A stretch of DNA of 64,000 bases from Sternotherus odoratus (taxonomy: Eukaryota > Chordata > Testudines > Kinosternidae), in NCBI GenBank assembly GCA_032164245.1, contig JAVMKO010000003.1, positions 30,131,390 to 30,195,389 on the forward strand, in the 5' to 3' direction. Shown one piece after another: positions 53,746 through 64,000 of the stretch. Position 1 is the first letter of the stretch, and each line of letters opens with the position of its first letter. The notes beneath the pieces were generated by a model. That model was not told where the DNA came from and did no database searches. It was given only the letters and a program-made list of their open reading frames with translations. The translations under genes and the position numbers were made by a program.

Positions 53746-55773
53746 CAGTACCTCTTATTGGTTAGGGTAGCTCCTCCTTTAGGACAAAGCAATACCCCCA
53801 CCTCATCCAATGTAATCAAAGTTCAGATCAAACACTTTCCCCTCTCCAGGGGACTTTATTCTGTCAGCGTGTGCAGAGGAGACCCTCCACTACTTTGAGA
53901 GCTCCAGGACCAAGGTGAAGATTCCCCTCTTCCCTGCAAGACTTCCCTCTTCTCCTGTTTTAGGGGAAAGCTACTGAGAGGAGCCAGCCAGGGCTGATAT
54001 CTTTGGTCCTTTGGACATTCAGAGAGCTTCCTACAGTTTCGACTGGGCTTTCTCTGACTGTGCTGACTGCCTCTTGGCTCCAGTCCACTTGCTCCTACCC
54101 CCCCACCCCCTCAGTCTCTTTTCCTCAGCTTCACTCTACACCTTCCACTCCTCCCCTCTCCTCTCCTGCCAGGTCTCTCATCCCCTTCCTTTCCCATTTA
54201 ATGGAAACTAACTAAATGCACCCATTAAAAAAAAATTGGAATGAACATGATGTTTGCCCCCTCATATTGTTCACCCTTCTTGCATGTTCTACCCTTTTCC
54301 CAGCCTGTGTGTCTTGTCTCTTGAGATCATAAAGCTAGTTGGGAGCTGGGACTGTCTGCTACTCTTTGCATAGGACCTAACACAATCGAGCCCAATTCTT
54401 GGTTGGCCCTTCAGCACTACCATAATAAACACTGATCATAACAAAACATCTCCCCCACTCCAGGCTTCTCTTCCCATTTGTGTGGCTTTGATTCCTCTTC
54501 TAGCAGTCACTCAGATCCTCAGAAGCCCCTGCTCCTTCTAAGTACATCCAAAAAGTTACAAAACTCTACTTTTTCCAGCACACAGGCTAGGAATAGGGTA
54601 TCAATAAGATACTCCACTGAAATGAGAGCTGTCATGTGAAGCTTTATTCAGTTAAAAAACTCATAGTGGGGAACTATCCTCTTCAGCCAAGGTGAAGAGC
54701 AAAATCTGACTTAAAAAAAAAAAAGATGGGTTAACTGCCTATAATTTGCATGTACAAATATCTGATGTGTGCACACGTTAGGTATTTGCATGTATTAGTT
54801 AGATGTGTGCAAAATAGATACATAAATTCCTACCCTAAAAAGGCTAGTCCTGAAAATTCATTCTGTAATTGCAACAATTTGGGTCTCTTGATGCAGCAAA
54901 TGATATTGTTTAAATTATAATGAACTACTTGTCCCATTTCTTGTTTGACTATTCTCTGATGACATCTACTTTTTTTTTCAAATTAGGTCTTTCAGCTACA
55001 ACAGAACTATTTTTTTTTTCAATTATCTTTTAGGTAATAAAGTAAGGCTAAGGAGAGTATTTTATATTCTCAATTTCTAGCTCTTTGAAAGTCCACTGGC
55101 ATTAACGTTTCATTAGAAATGTACACTACAGTGTTTTGGGAATAAATATCATAAGCATGATGGTTCAGGTTAATTCCTTAAAATGGCTAAGTTCTGAATT
55201 TAGGCAAAAAAAAGTAGGCTGATTTCAGGTCTATCCAAATGTAGCAGAAAGTCAAGGTTCTGAGAACACTTTATCAAGCTGAAGATTCACTGATGATTCC
55301 ACTTCTAGATACGTAATGTATTTTACTGATTGTATTATTTAATGGCTCTCTTGTTTTGATTAGCAATATAAAATATTGATAAACATGTAGTATCCCTTGA
55401 CCTTTTCTATATTCTTCCCACATTTACCAATCTATCTGTGGAAAGAACTATATCAATTTCACTTAAAAACACTAAAGAAGGAACACCTATGTTTTAATAT
55501 TGAATGTGTGCTCATTCTCACAAGGAAATATAAATTCCTGTAATGAGTTGACTCTGATAATTATCATTTATATAGTCATTGCCTTTTGACACTGTCAATA
55601 AATACACTGTTCACCAAGAAACCAAATACAATACAGCTGCTTGCCTTCCAATAACAGTTGAGTTATTTAGGTAAATAGTCCATTATATTTCCCTTTAAAT
55701 TTTCTGTCCAAGTTTTGAAAATATTGATCAGCTGTCACTGAAGACTAATCCTACAGTCCAACTTTCACTGTGT
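53746..55773. other. Non-coding sequence with an old repeat tail
   Basis: Open frames at 54003-54215 come from CT-rich sequence. The tail at 54320-54432 is a MIR/L2-like end. The rest is AT-rich and unrecognised. Confidence 0.45.
54320..54432 (+). repeat. MIR/L2-like 3' tail fragment
   Basis: TTGGGAGCTGGGACTGTCTG, AGGACCTAACACAATCGAGC and CACTACCATAATAAACA follow the same tail family as 28160-28250 and the SINE at 8721, in full order. Confidence 0.55.
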
Positions 55774-55781
55774 GCTATATC

Positions 55782-56662
55782 TAGGCTGACCATATGTCCC
55801 GTTTTGAACGGGACAGTCCCGTTTTTTACATATTTTCTGACCGTCCCATCTTTTTAATAAAAATATCAAATTTGTCCCGTTTTTCATAAAAAAAACGGGA
55901 CGTGGCTTATTTCAGAGACCCACGGCCGGGTCCCGCCTCCTCCCACAGCCCTTCAGTCCCTTCCCCTCCCCGGCCTGCTCCCCCCTCCCCTCCGCCGCCG
56001 CCGCTGCAGAGTCCGCGCGGCGCAATTGGCTGGGCCACCCCCATGTGTCGCGCAAGCCGGTTACAGGAAGAGCCCAGCGCAATGGCAGAGTGGAGCTCCT
56101 GGCCGGGCAGGGGCTGCCTGGTGCCTCGTTCCCCCCACACACACACACGTGGAGGAAACACTGAGCCCAGCGTAGGTAGGGGCTGGGGAGGGGGGCTGCT
56201 GGCCAGGCATGGGCTGCCTGGTGCCTCGCTCCCCCCGCCCCGCCCCCATGTGGAGGAAACGCAGAGCCCAGCGCAGGTGGTGGCTGGGGAGGGGGGCGCA
56301 GTGGCGGGGCCTGCAGGGGTGGGATGAGCTGGGGGGTCATGGGGAAGGTGGGAGGCTGTGGGGAGGTGGGGCTGTGTTTTGAGGCTGTTGGGGGAGCCTG
56401 GGGGGGTGTATTGGTTGCTAGTAGGGGGCTATGGAGAGAGGTTGTGTAGGGAAGGCTGTGGGGTGTAAGGGGCTGGGGGGTTGGTAGTGGGATGGTGTTG
56501 GGGGGCCTGGAGGTGGTTATATGAGGGTTGGGTATTGGTGACTTTATGGATATGGGGGGGGCGTTGTAGGGTTATATTTGGGGTCTGAAGGTAGTTATAA
56601 CCCCGTCCCGTTTTTGCCATCCCACTGTCCCGTTTTTGTCACAAGGAAATATGGTCAGCCTA
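55782..56662. mobile_element. hAT-like non-autonomous transposon (881 bp) with a GC-rich core
   Basis: The inverted ends TAGGCTGACCATATGTCC and, inward from the right, TAGGCTGACCATATTTCC differ at one base. Perfect 8 bp duplications GCTATATC flank the element at 55774-55781 and 56663-56670, which assigns it to a superfamily with 8 bp sites, most likely hAT. Subterminal TCCCGTTTTT repeats appear at both ends. The core (about 55908-56330) is very GC-rich with many CpG, and 56330-56590 is G-rich. Open frames inside follow composition only; no transposase. Confidence 0.88.
56101..56300 (+). repeat. Two-unit tandem duplication, period 100 bp
   Basis: GGCCGGGCAGGGGCTGCCTG at 56101 and GGCCAGGCATGGGCTGCCTG at 56201 start two units that share GTGCCTCG, TGGAGGAAAC, GAGCCCAGCG and GGCTGGGGAGGGGGG in order. 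Confidence 0.8.
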
Positions 56663-56670
56663 GCTATATC

Positions 56671-59398
56671 TTACAGTGCAAACAAACAGGCTGTGATGTG
56701 TCCTTATTGATTTAACTCCCCAGTAGCACACACAACACAAATCAATGACTATTGTACATTTTTAAATTGCAAAAATCCCTACACAGTGTACCTATTTGTC
56801 TATGAGTGAGGAAGATAGTAAATGTATCTCATCACCAACAGTGAGGATCAGGCAGCCATCCTCACCAGCCAATTAAAGTAATCTTCATTAGAACTCACAT
56901 CATCATCAGAAACTCACTATTACAGTAAAAAAATAACACATTAAATCATCTTACAATGAGGCAGCACATTAGGTTCTTGTGCATCACTGCTATGCTATGC
57001 ATTTTGCATAGCTTGGGAATCCTAAATCATGCAATGAAATCCAGTTCTGATCTTATCTAAATGGTTGCAAATCAGATGTAACTCTACTGAAGTAACAGAA
57101 TTACACTGAAGTAAAATGGATGTAAATCAGATCAGAATACTCTCCTTAGCATGTAGGAATCCCCAGGATTCTGTACAACTGACAATCCAATATCTTCAGG
57201 AACACAGTAAGGTGGAAGGCTACAATATCAGAGTGGTTCCTGGATTTTTGAATCACATTTGTAACATTTTGGGGCACTATTATTTAGTTTTAACTTACTG
57301 TAAGCATTTCAGCAAAAGTTCAAGTTTGGATTTTTGGATTTTTAAACAGTTTTGATGGATATCTATTTATTTTTTTATTTGTATCTATTTAAATTTTCAC
57401 CATTGCACAAAATTATGATGGATGGAGTCAGAAAATGGAGAGAACAGACCATAATTATTTAATGACCGTAGATGCTGAAATTCATGTCAGATCTTTATAC
57501 TTCTTAAAACATAAATTGTCAACATCACATGTCAAAATATACAAAATAAATATCCTTAAATCAAACTTGAGTTCTCAAAAATAATTTTTCTTATCTATTT
57601 TTGGTGCCTATCTATAAGTTATGACTATTATTAATGGAAATACTGATGAAAAAATAAGTGTGTTTGGTGAAATCAATAATTACCAATATTTACAGACAAA
57701 AATCTAATCTTTTGAGGTTATTTGTAACAAAAAGAAGAGAAAATGTAAGAAACTTAAAAATATGGAAAACTTTTGAAATATAAAACAATTGTATTCAACT
57801 AAGGTACATGACTTTATTCCGCTATCATTTACACAGCTGAGAAGAGCTGGATTTATGTGTAACATATATCAGTGAGAAATTAAATGTGGTTTTTCTAGCT
57901 TTACTCTGAATTGTTTAAGATGAATTGCCTCAAAACTTTCTTTCCCACCATAGATAAGGTTTCTGTTTAGAGAACACCTATAAGTACCTAAAGAATGAGT
58001 TATGATGGAGATCATTCATAGATTCCATGTAAGTCTTAAGATCTTTGGCTATTTCAGATCTTTCTCTTTTCTAATTTAGACTTAGTTTGGGAAAATTGTT
58101 TTTTCCTTGTGCAATGTTATTGAATGGAACATTCTTCCTTTGACCTGAAGTACAGACCCTTTGAGACACAAAAACTCATCCTTGTGTCATGGTTCATCCA
58201 TTTCCAGTTTCCATAACAAAATATGGTAACATCTGTCTGAGAATTGGTAGGCTGGGCCCAGAAGAGTTTCCTCAGAAACACAAGGACAGAAGGCAGGACA
58301 GCTGCACCCAATATTTAAACATACATATAATGAGGGCAACCTCCTAAGAAGGCGACTATTGATATGTAGAGAAAACTCCCAGAAAGAGTACTGATGTAAT
58401 AGGTAATTTTGTTTCCTATATTATGTTGTGAACCTTGTTTATACTAAGGAGCCCAAAGAAGTGAAGGCCTTTGTGGAGAGACTTTACTTATTTTAAACAG
58501 GCATCACAAAATAACTAGGCCCTGTTTCCCAAAAGAGGTTTATTTCCTTTGCCAGAAAATGGCCTCCTGTTGTTCACAGGAAGGACTGTGGAACTGAGCT
58601 TTGCTACACTCCAAATTCATATTAAAGAAACAATGAGACTGTTCCCATTTCAAAGAAAACTGTGATTTTTTTCATTTTCTCTTTGTCCCACAAGGAAAAT
58701 ATCTTTTATGAACACCTGGTAATTTCTCATTAATAGGACTTTGTGCTGCCAAGAGTGTTTCTACCATTCCTAGTACTGTAACATATAGGTTCTTTGACAC
58801 ACAAGGTAGGTTGGTGTTGAATCCCAACAGATGACCTTTGTAATGGTTAGGTGGCAAATATTTGAGATCAGGGAAGAAGGGGAAAAAAGGGTATTTAATA
58901 AGCTAACAAGTATTTTGTTAGGAGGGGAATGAAATATGTCACGAGTAATTTATCTACTGGAGTTTTAAAAATGTTTTTTAAAAATGGGATGTTGAAAGAG
59001 ACATTCTTAAAATGCCTTTTGACTTCTTAGTGGCATGGGACATAACTCCCACTGTCAGAATTGCAAGGGGACCTCTGTCCTAGGCCAACAGAGTATGTCC
59101 TATGTAAGACAGCCGCTAAATGGTATCTAAGCTATTCAAAAAGAGCTATTGGAGTTTAAATGGAACATGCTTCCAAATGAATATGTAATTGGAGCTATTA
59201 TCATTAAAGAATATGAAATTTGACTCTGTCAGAACTTACAAGAGTAAATCTAGAAATGTGGTATATAAAGCAATGCAGTACATACTTCAAACACTAGAGG
59301 CAGTGTAGATGAGGAGAGAGGAGGAATGGACAATATGGTAGGGAACTGTTACTCTTTGAGTTATCTTGGATAAAGAATCTGGTTTAATCCTACTAACT
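56671..59398. other. Non-coding AT-rich sequence, no gene recognised
   Basis: Open frames at 57116-57355, 58117-58311 and 58672-58857 are short and unsupported. No repeat family identified. Confidence 0.5.
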
Positions 59399-60640
59399 GT
59401 AGATTCCATGTCCATCAGGGACTACTGTGAGCATCTCATCTGACCACCTGTATAACACAGGCCATAGAATTTCCCCAAAATAATTCCTAACACATAGCTT
59501 TAGAAAAAGATGTAATCTCAGTTTAAACATTGTCTGTGATGGAAAATCCACTACAACCACTGACAAATTGTTCCAATGGTTAATTATTCTCACTGTTAAA
59601 ATGTTATGACTTATTTCCAGTCTCAAATGGTGTAGCTTCAATTTGCAGGCATTGGATTGAGTATTACCTTTTACTGCTAGCCTGAAGATCCCATTATTAA
59701 ATATTCCCCATGTAGATACTTATAGGCTGAACTGAAGTCACCCTTTAACCATCTCTTTGTTAAGTTAAATAGTCTTTAGTCTATCACTATTTTATGTTTT
59801 CTGATCCTTTAAGTATTCTCATGGCTCATCTCTGAACCCTTTCCACTTTATAAACATCCTTCTTGATTTGTGGACACCAGAACTAGACATGATATTCATC
59901 AATAGTTGCACCAGTATCAAATTCAGGGGTAAAATAACCTCACTACTACTACTCAAAGTCTCCCTGTCATCCAAGCATTGTATTAGCCCTTTTGGACAGC
60001 TCAAGGTCAGCTGATTAACCACCATGACCCCCAAATCTTTTTAAGAGTTACTGCTTCCCAGGATAGAGTCCCTCATCCTATAAATAGGACCTACATTCTT
60101 TGTTCCTAGATTATACATTTGCATTTAGCCATATTAAAATACATTTTGTTTGCTGGGCCCAGCTTTCCAAGTTATCCAGATCACTCTGTATCAGTGACAA
60201 GACCTCTTCATTATTTACCATTCGCCTTAGTTTTGTGTCAACTGCAAACTTTGTCGGTAGTCATTTTATGTTCTATTTCAAGTAATCAATAATAATATTA
60301 AATAGCATAGAGTCAAGTACTGATCCTGTGTGAGCTCACTAGAAAAAACACCCATTTGATGAAGATTCCTCATTTATAACAACATTGAGACCTATCAGTT
60401 AGCCAGCTTTAAATCCACTTAATGTGCACCATGTTGATTTTATACCATTCTTGGTTTTTTAAATCAAAATATCATGTCCTACCAAGTCAAAAGCTTTACA
60501 GAATTTTAAGTATATTGCACCCCACAATTATCTTTGTCAACCAAACTTGTAACCTCATCAAAAAGATAGAAAGTTAGTTTGACAAAATCTATAAACATAT
60601 TTTGATTGGCATTGATTATATTACCCTCCTTGCTTAATAT
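59399..60640 (-). mobile_element. CR1 LINE, about 1.2 kb 3' portion, older subfamily
   Basis: Read on the plus strand it is the reverse complement of CR1 over its RT C-terminal half and 3' tail: CTGTATAACACAGGCCATAG, CCAATGGTTAATTATTCTCA, GTTAAGTTAAATAG, TGGACACCAGAACTAGACAT, CATGACCCCCAAATCTTTTT, GCATAGAGTCAAGTACTGAT, ACCTATCAGTTAGCCAG. The order is preserved, with frequent point changes and gaps. It is clearly more diverged than the CR1 at 38.7 and 63.0 kb and has no open frame. Confidence 0.85.
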
Positions 60641-63023
60641 ATTACTACTTCTTGCTTGCTTCTGACAAAATACAACCTTACTGCTGATGAAAATTGTTTC
60701 TTCCTTTGTCTATTCCATCTTAAAATCTTTATATTGAAAAAAATGACACAGATATCAGCATCTTTTTATTTTTTGATTCACTCTAGATAGTCAACTATTC
60801 AATGGCACCAGAGGACTGCTTGCCAGATCTTGACAATGATAACTCTTTTGAAGAAAGTAAGCTATTCTTTTGTGATCTTTAAGAGCTGAAGGGCAAAGGA
60901 TGTGGGACATCTAACTTGATTTCCTAGATCCTCTACCTGATTCTATGAACCCTGGATTCGATTTTTGTAAGCACCTAAGGAACTTCGGTCTCCAGCTCCC
61001 TTTGAAAGTCAGTGGGTGCTGGGTGCCTAAATCTGTAAAGCACTTTTGAAAATTTGACCCTTTGATAAGTAGCTACTTGGCCATTCATCCACTAGTGATA
61101 GCTGAACACCTCCCTGATTTGCCAGGTACTGGGAAATGTGGATTTCCTTTAGGATGTCTGGTAAAAAGGATTTTCCTGTGGCCAGGAATTTAAGACAGAA
61201 GCAGAAGACAGCAAAACTGCATGCAACTCTAATAGCACACTCTTCATAGACAGCAGCAACTTGGGAAGGCAGGCACTTTTCTCAGGTTTCAGCTCTGTCT
61301 CTCAGGGGCTATTTGTGCACATAGTAGAGGAAGGCAAAGCTCCACTTGCCTGGAAAGAGAAAAGGAAACATTTTTATAGAGCTAGTACCCAGCCAAACTA
61401 ATTATTCAGTTCCTGGCTTCTCTGTAGAGACTGCCAATATGAACTAGACTGAGGCCACCAAGTCATTTCATAATCAAATACGAGCATTTTAAATGGTAAC
61501 TGGATTTGAATCTTCAACTGAAAGGTTCCATAAGCTCCTTATCAAGCCCTTGAGCTATACAGTCCCATAAAAATGAAAAAAAAATCTACACACTCAGAAA
61601 ATGTGAGTGATGTAAAAATAGGAATACATAGGCTTTCATAACTGATCTATGAGAAGTGTTTACTACTCCTAGTAAAAGCACTCAAATAAATGTGTAGCAA
61701 AAATGCTAAATTCCATATGTGAAGAAGTGGGCAGTTATTTATCACTTATACCTGGGGAGCCATATGTTTGCATTGTTTGTTTGCAGACAAACAAAAGTGG
61801 TAAGACCTTGCCTCAAAGAGCTAACAATCCAGATTGACTAAATTATCATTTATCAAAGGAAATTAAACAAATTCTGAAAATGTTGTTCCAGCACAACAGT
61901 GAACAGCTGAACATTATATTCATACGGGGCCTGTTCCAAAAGCCCATTGAAGTCATTAGCAATCTTTTTCCTGCTGCAGAATGAGAAACATGGATTTGCA
62001 AGGACATTGTATACAGTTGGTTCCAACAACATGCACAAGAAAAAAGATTTTATCACATTGTTTAAATACTCTGTATGAGAAAACCCTGTTACCCACCAAC
62101 TCCAAGTAGAGTTCTTTATATACCACAGTAAATAATAGCTCCCCACAAATGTTTAACTAATTCTACAAGGAACAAAAATGAATTGATGTCTGTAGTGGAA
62201 TTATACAATTTGCCACTGTATTGGATATCAAGGGACAAAAAACAGCCAGTCGATCAATCCTAACACTACATAAGTAGCTAAAGTACAGAAGAAACAAGTT
62301 TTCCAGTTGCATAAGAACAACCTTTCTGGTTTCTTTGCCAGCTGGGCTTTTATTTGTCAACAATACTAAAATAATTAATCCTGTATCTGACCCAGTGTTT
62401 GCATAAACATTTCAGATGGAAAAGGGACTAGATGGCAGTAGCAGCTGATACAAAAAATAAGTTTTGGGGATAGGGTTGGGAATTAGTTACCTGAAAAAAA
62501 AATATATCTCACTTCATTCCCCCCCTCCAAAAAAAATTATTGCTGATCTCCCATGTAAATAATTTGGATCTCTTTCCCTTCTCTCAAATACATTTGGCTT
62601 CCCTCTATCTCAATCTTCGCCCTCATGAGCCCTTTGTATTGTTCCTGAGGTGGGGATGGAGCTCTGCACATAAAACTGTTAGAGGAACTTCATTCCACAT
62701 GTGCTTTTGTCCCATGACCTGTGTTAGCTGAAGAAGGCCATTGGGGGAGAACAGAGACCACTACTGATGAAGATTGTCAGTGGCTCCCTTAAGTAGGGAA
62801 GGTGGCTGCCTTCTCTTATGTAAACTCTTGCATGGCCTTTAGTCAAGCTATCACTGGATGCAGATGATCTGGCCACTATCAGCCTGAATCAAATTTTTCT
62901 TTTGGCTAAGATTATTGGAAAGTCAACCAGGTCTCAGAGACTCTAGATGGCTCAGACCCCCTTGTGGATTATCAGGCTGGGTACTGATAAAAACTTAGCA
63001 CAAAAACTTCATAGTTCACATTT
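60641..63023. other. Non-coding sequence, no gene recognised
   Basis: Open frames at 61853-62146, 62163-62363 and 62540-62731 have no domains. No named repeat noticed. Confidence 0.5.
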
Positions 63024-63848
63024 GTAGACAATCTCTTGGAGGATTGGGCCAAAAGAAATCTGATGAGGTTCAACAAGGACACGTGCAGAGTCCTGCACTT
63101 AGGCAGGAAGAATACCATGGACCACTACAGGCTGGGGACTGACTGGCTAAGCAGCAGTTCTACAGAAAAGGACCTGGGGATTCCAGTGGACAAGAAGCTG
63201 GACATGAGTCAACAGTGTGCCCTTGTTGCCAAGAAGGCTAATGGCATATTGGGCTGTATTAGTAGGAGCATTGCCAGCAGATCGAGGGAAGTGATTATTC
63301 CCCTCTATTCAGCACTGATGAGGCCACACCTGGAGTACTGAATCCAGTTTTGAGACACACACACACACCATAGAAAGGATGTGGACAAATTGTAGAGAGT
63401 CCAGTGGAGGGCAACAAAAATGATTAAGGGTCTGGGGCACATGACTTACGAGGAGTGGTGGAGGGAAATGAGGTTATTTAGTCTGCAGAAGAGAAGAGTG
63501 AGGGGGAATATGATAGCAGCCTTCAACTACCTGAAGAGGGGTTCCAAAGAGCATAGAGCTAGGCTGTTCTCAGTGGTGGAAGATGACAGAACAAGAAGCA
63601 ATGGTCTCAAGTTGCAGTGGCGGAGCTCTGGGCTGGATATTAGGAAACACTATTTCACTAGGAGGGTGGGGAAGCACTGGAATGGGTCACCTAGGGTGGT
63701 GGTGGAATCTCCATCCTTAGAGGATTTTAAGGCCCGGGTTGACAAAGCCCTGGATGGGATGATTTAATTGGTGTTGGTCCCGCTTTGAGCAGGGAATTGG
63801 ACTAGATGACCTCCCAAGGTCTCTTCTAACCCTAATATTCTATGATTC
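63024..63848 (+). pseudogene. CR1 LINE 3' end, young subfamily
   Basis: A 5'-truncated CR1 copy covering the C-terminus of the reverse transcriptase and the 3' tail. The first frame (63036-63341) reads [40 protein letters not shown] and STALMRPHLEY-type sequence to a stop. The second (63420-63767) reads IKGLGHMTYEEWWREMRLFS, RGNMIAAFNYLKRGS and GKHWNGSPRVVVESPSLEDF. The frame is broken around an (AC)n run at 63356-63369. The tail ends CTAATATTCTATGATTCTAT. It lines up closely with 39.98-41.08 kb, so both belong to one subfamily. Confidence 0.9.
63356..63369. repeat. (AC)n run inside CR1
   Basis: Short AC expansion replacing the usual CR1 sequence after 'CCAGTTTTG'. It accounts for the frame break between the two CR1 open frames. 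Confidence 0.75.
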
Positions 63849-64000
63849 TATTATTCTTCCTGGTGATGAGCAAAGATCAGGTGTCCATGCTAATATTATT
63901 AGATATATCAGCTGCCTTAGATTATGAGGTGTTCTTGACTCATCTGCTGCCTCTAGCTGATATACATGGGACTGCTTTGGTGGTTCTCTTCCTTTCTTAC
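63849..64000. other. Non-coding end of window
   Basis: Nothing recognised in the last 150 bases after the CR1 tail. Confidence 0.5.

Noticed and set aside
55902..56340. Pro- and Gly-rich frames of 141-142 codons on both strands
   Set aside because: Composition-driven frames in the GC-rich core of a hAT-like element, open on both strands at once.

Overview
The window reads as vertebrate non-coding DNA, AT-rich and packed with transposable elements. The repeat mix points to a reptile, most likely a turtle: CR1 LINEs of two ages, a tRNA-derived SINE that ends in a CR1 3' tail, PIF/Harbinger elements with a Myb/SANT-like partner gene, hAT MITEs, an RTE LINE, a Ty3/gypsy remnant and LTRs. I found no convincing host protein-coding exon, tRNA, rRNA or CRISPR array, so this is probably intergenic or deep intronic sequence. 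The lineage call rests on remembered repeat families, not on a search.

Layout. 1-15.8 kb: non-coding sequence with two Harbinger-type MITEs (1333, 6147), a 1.15 kb terminal-inverted-repeat (TIR) element (2762-3912) carrying a nested 169 bp hAT element with a clean 8 bp target duplication, a MIR/CORE-type SINE (8721) and CR1 pieces. 15,819-20,480: a full-length 4.66 kb PIF/Harbinger transposon. It carries an intact two-exon Myb/SANT-like gene on the plus strand, a convergent transposase gene on the minus strand broken by at least three frameshifts, and signs of a third, antisense gene nested in the intron of the Myb-like gene. 22.5-24.7 kb: a short non-autonomous Helitron with complete ends, directly next to a 5'-truncated RTE LINE. 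25-35.5 kb: another Harbinger MITE, a 746 bp element of unknown class, a SINE and foldback MITEs. 37.7-41.8 kb: an LTR set in a TA microsatellite, then a CR1 LINE broken by two later insertions (a second copy of the unknown element and a Harbinger MITE), then a second LTR fragment. 50.8-53.7 kb: a decayed Ty3/gypsy internal region. 55.8-56.7 kb: an 881 bp hAT-like element with a GC-rich core. 59.4-60.6 kb and 63.0-63.85 kb: two further CR1 copies.

How the parts relate. The Harbinger element is the plausible driver of the four short MITEs, which share its 5' end (GGGC..GTCTTCACTA) and show 3 bp target duplications where these can be read (TAA, TAA, TTG). In this superfamily the DDE nuclease needs a Myb-like partner for nuclear entry and for binding the ends. 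Here the partner is intact and the nuclease is broken, so the copy could not move itself as read. Nested insertions give relative ages: CR1 before the unknown element and the MITE; gypsy before a hAT fragment; the 1.15 kb TIR element before its hAT insert.
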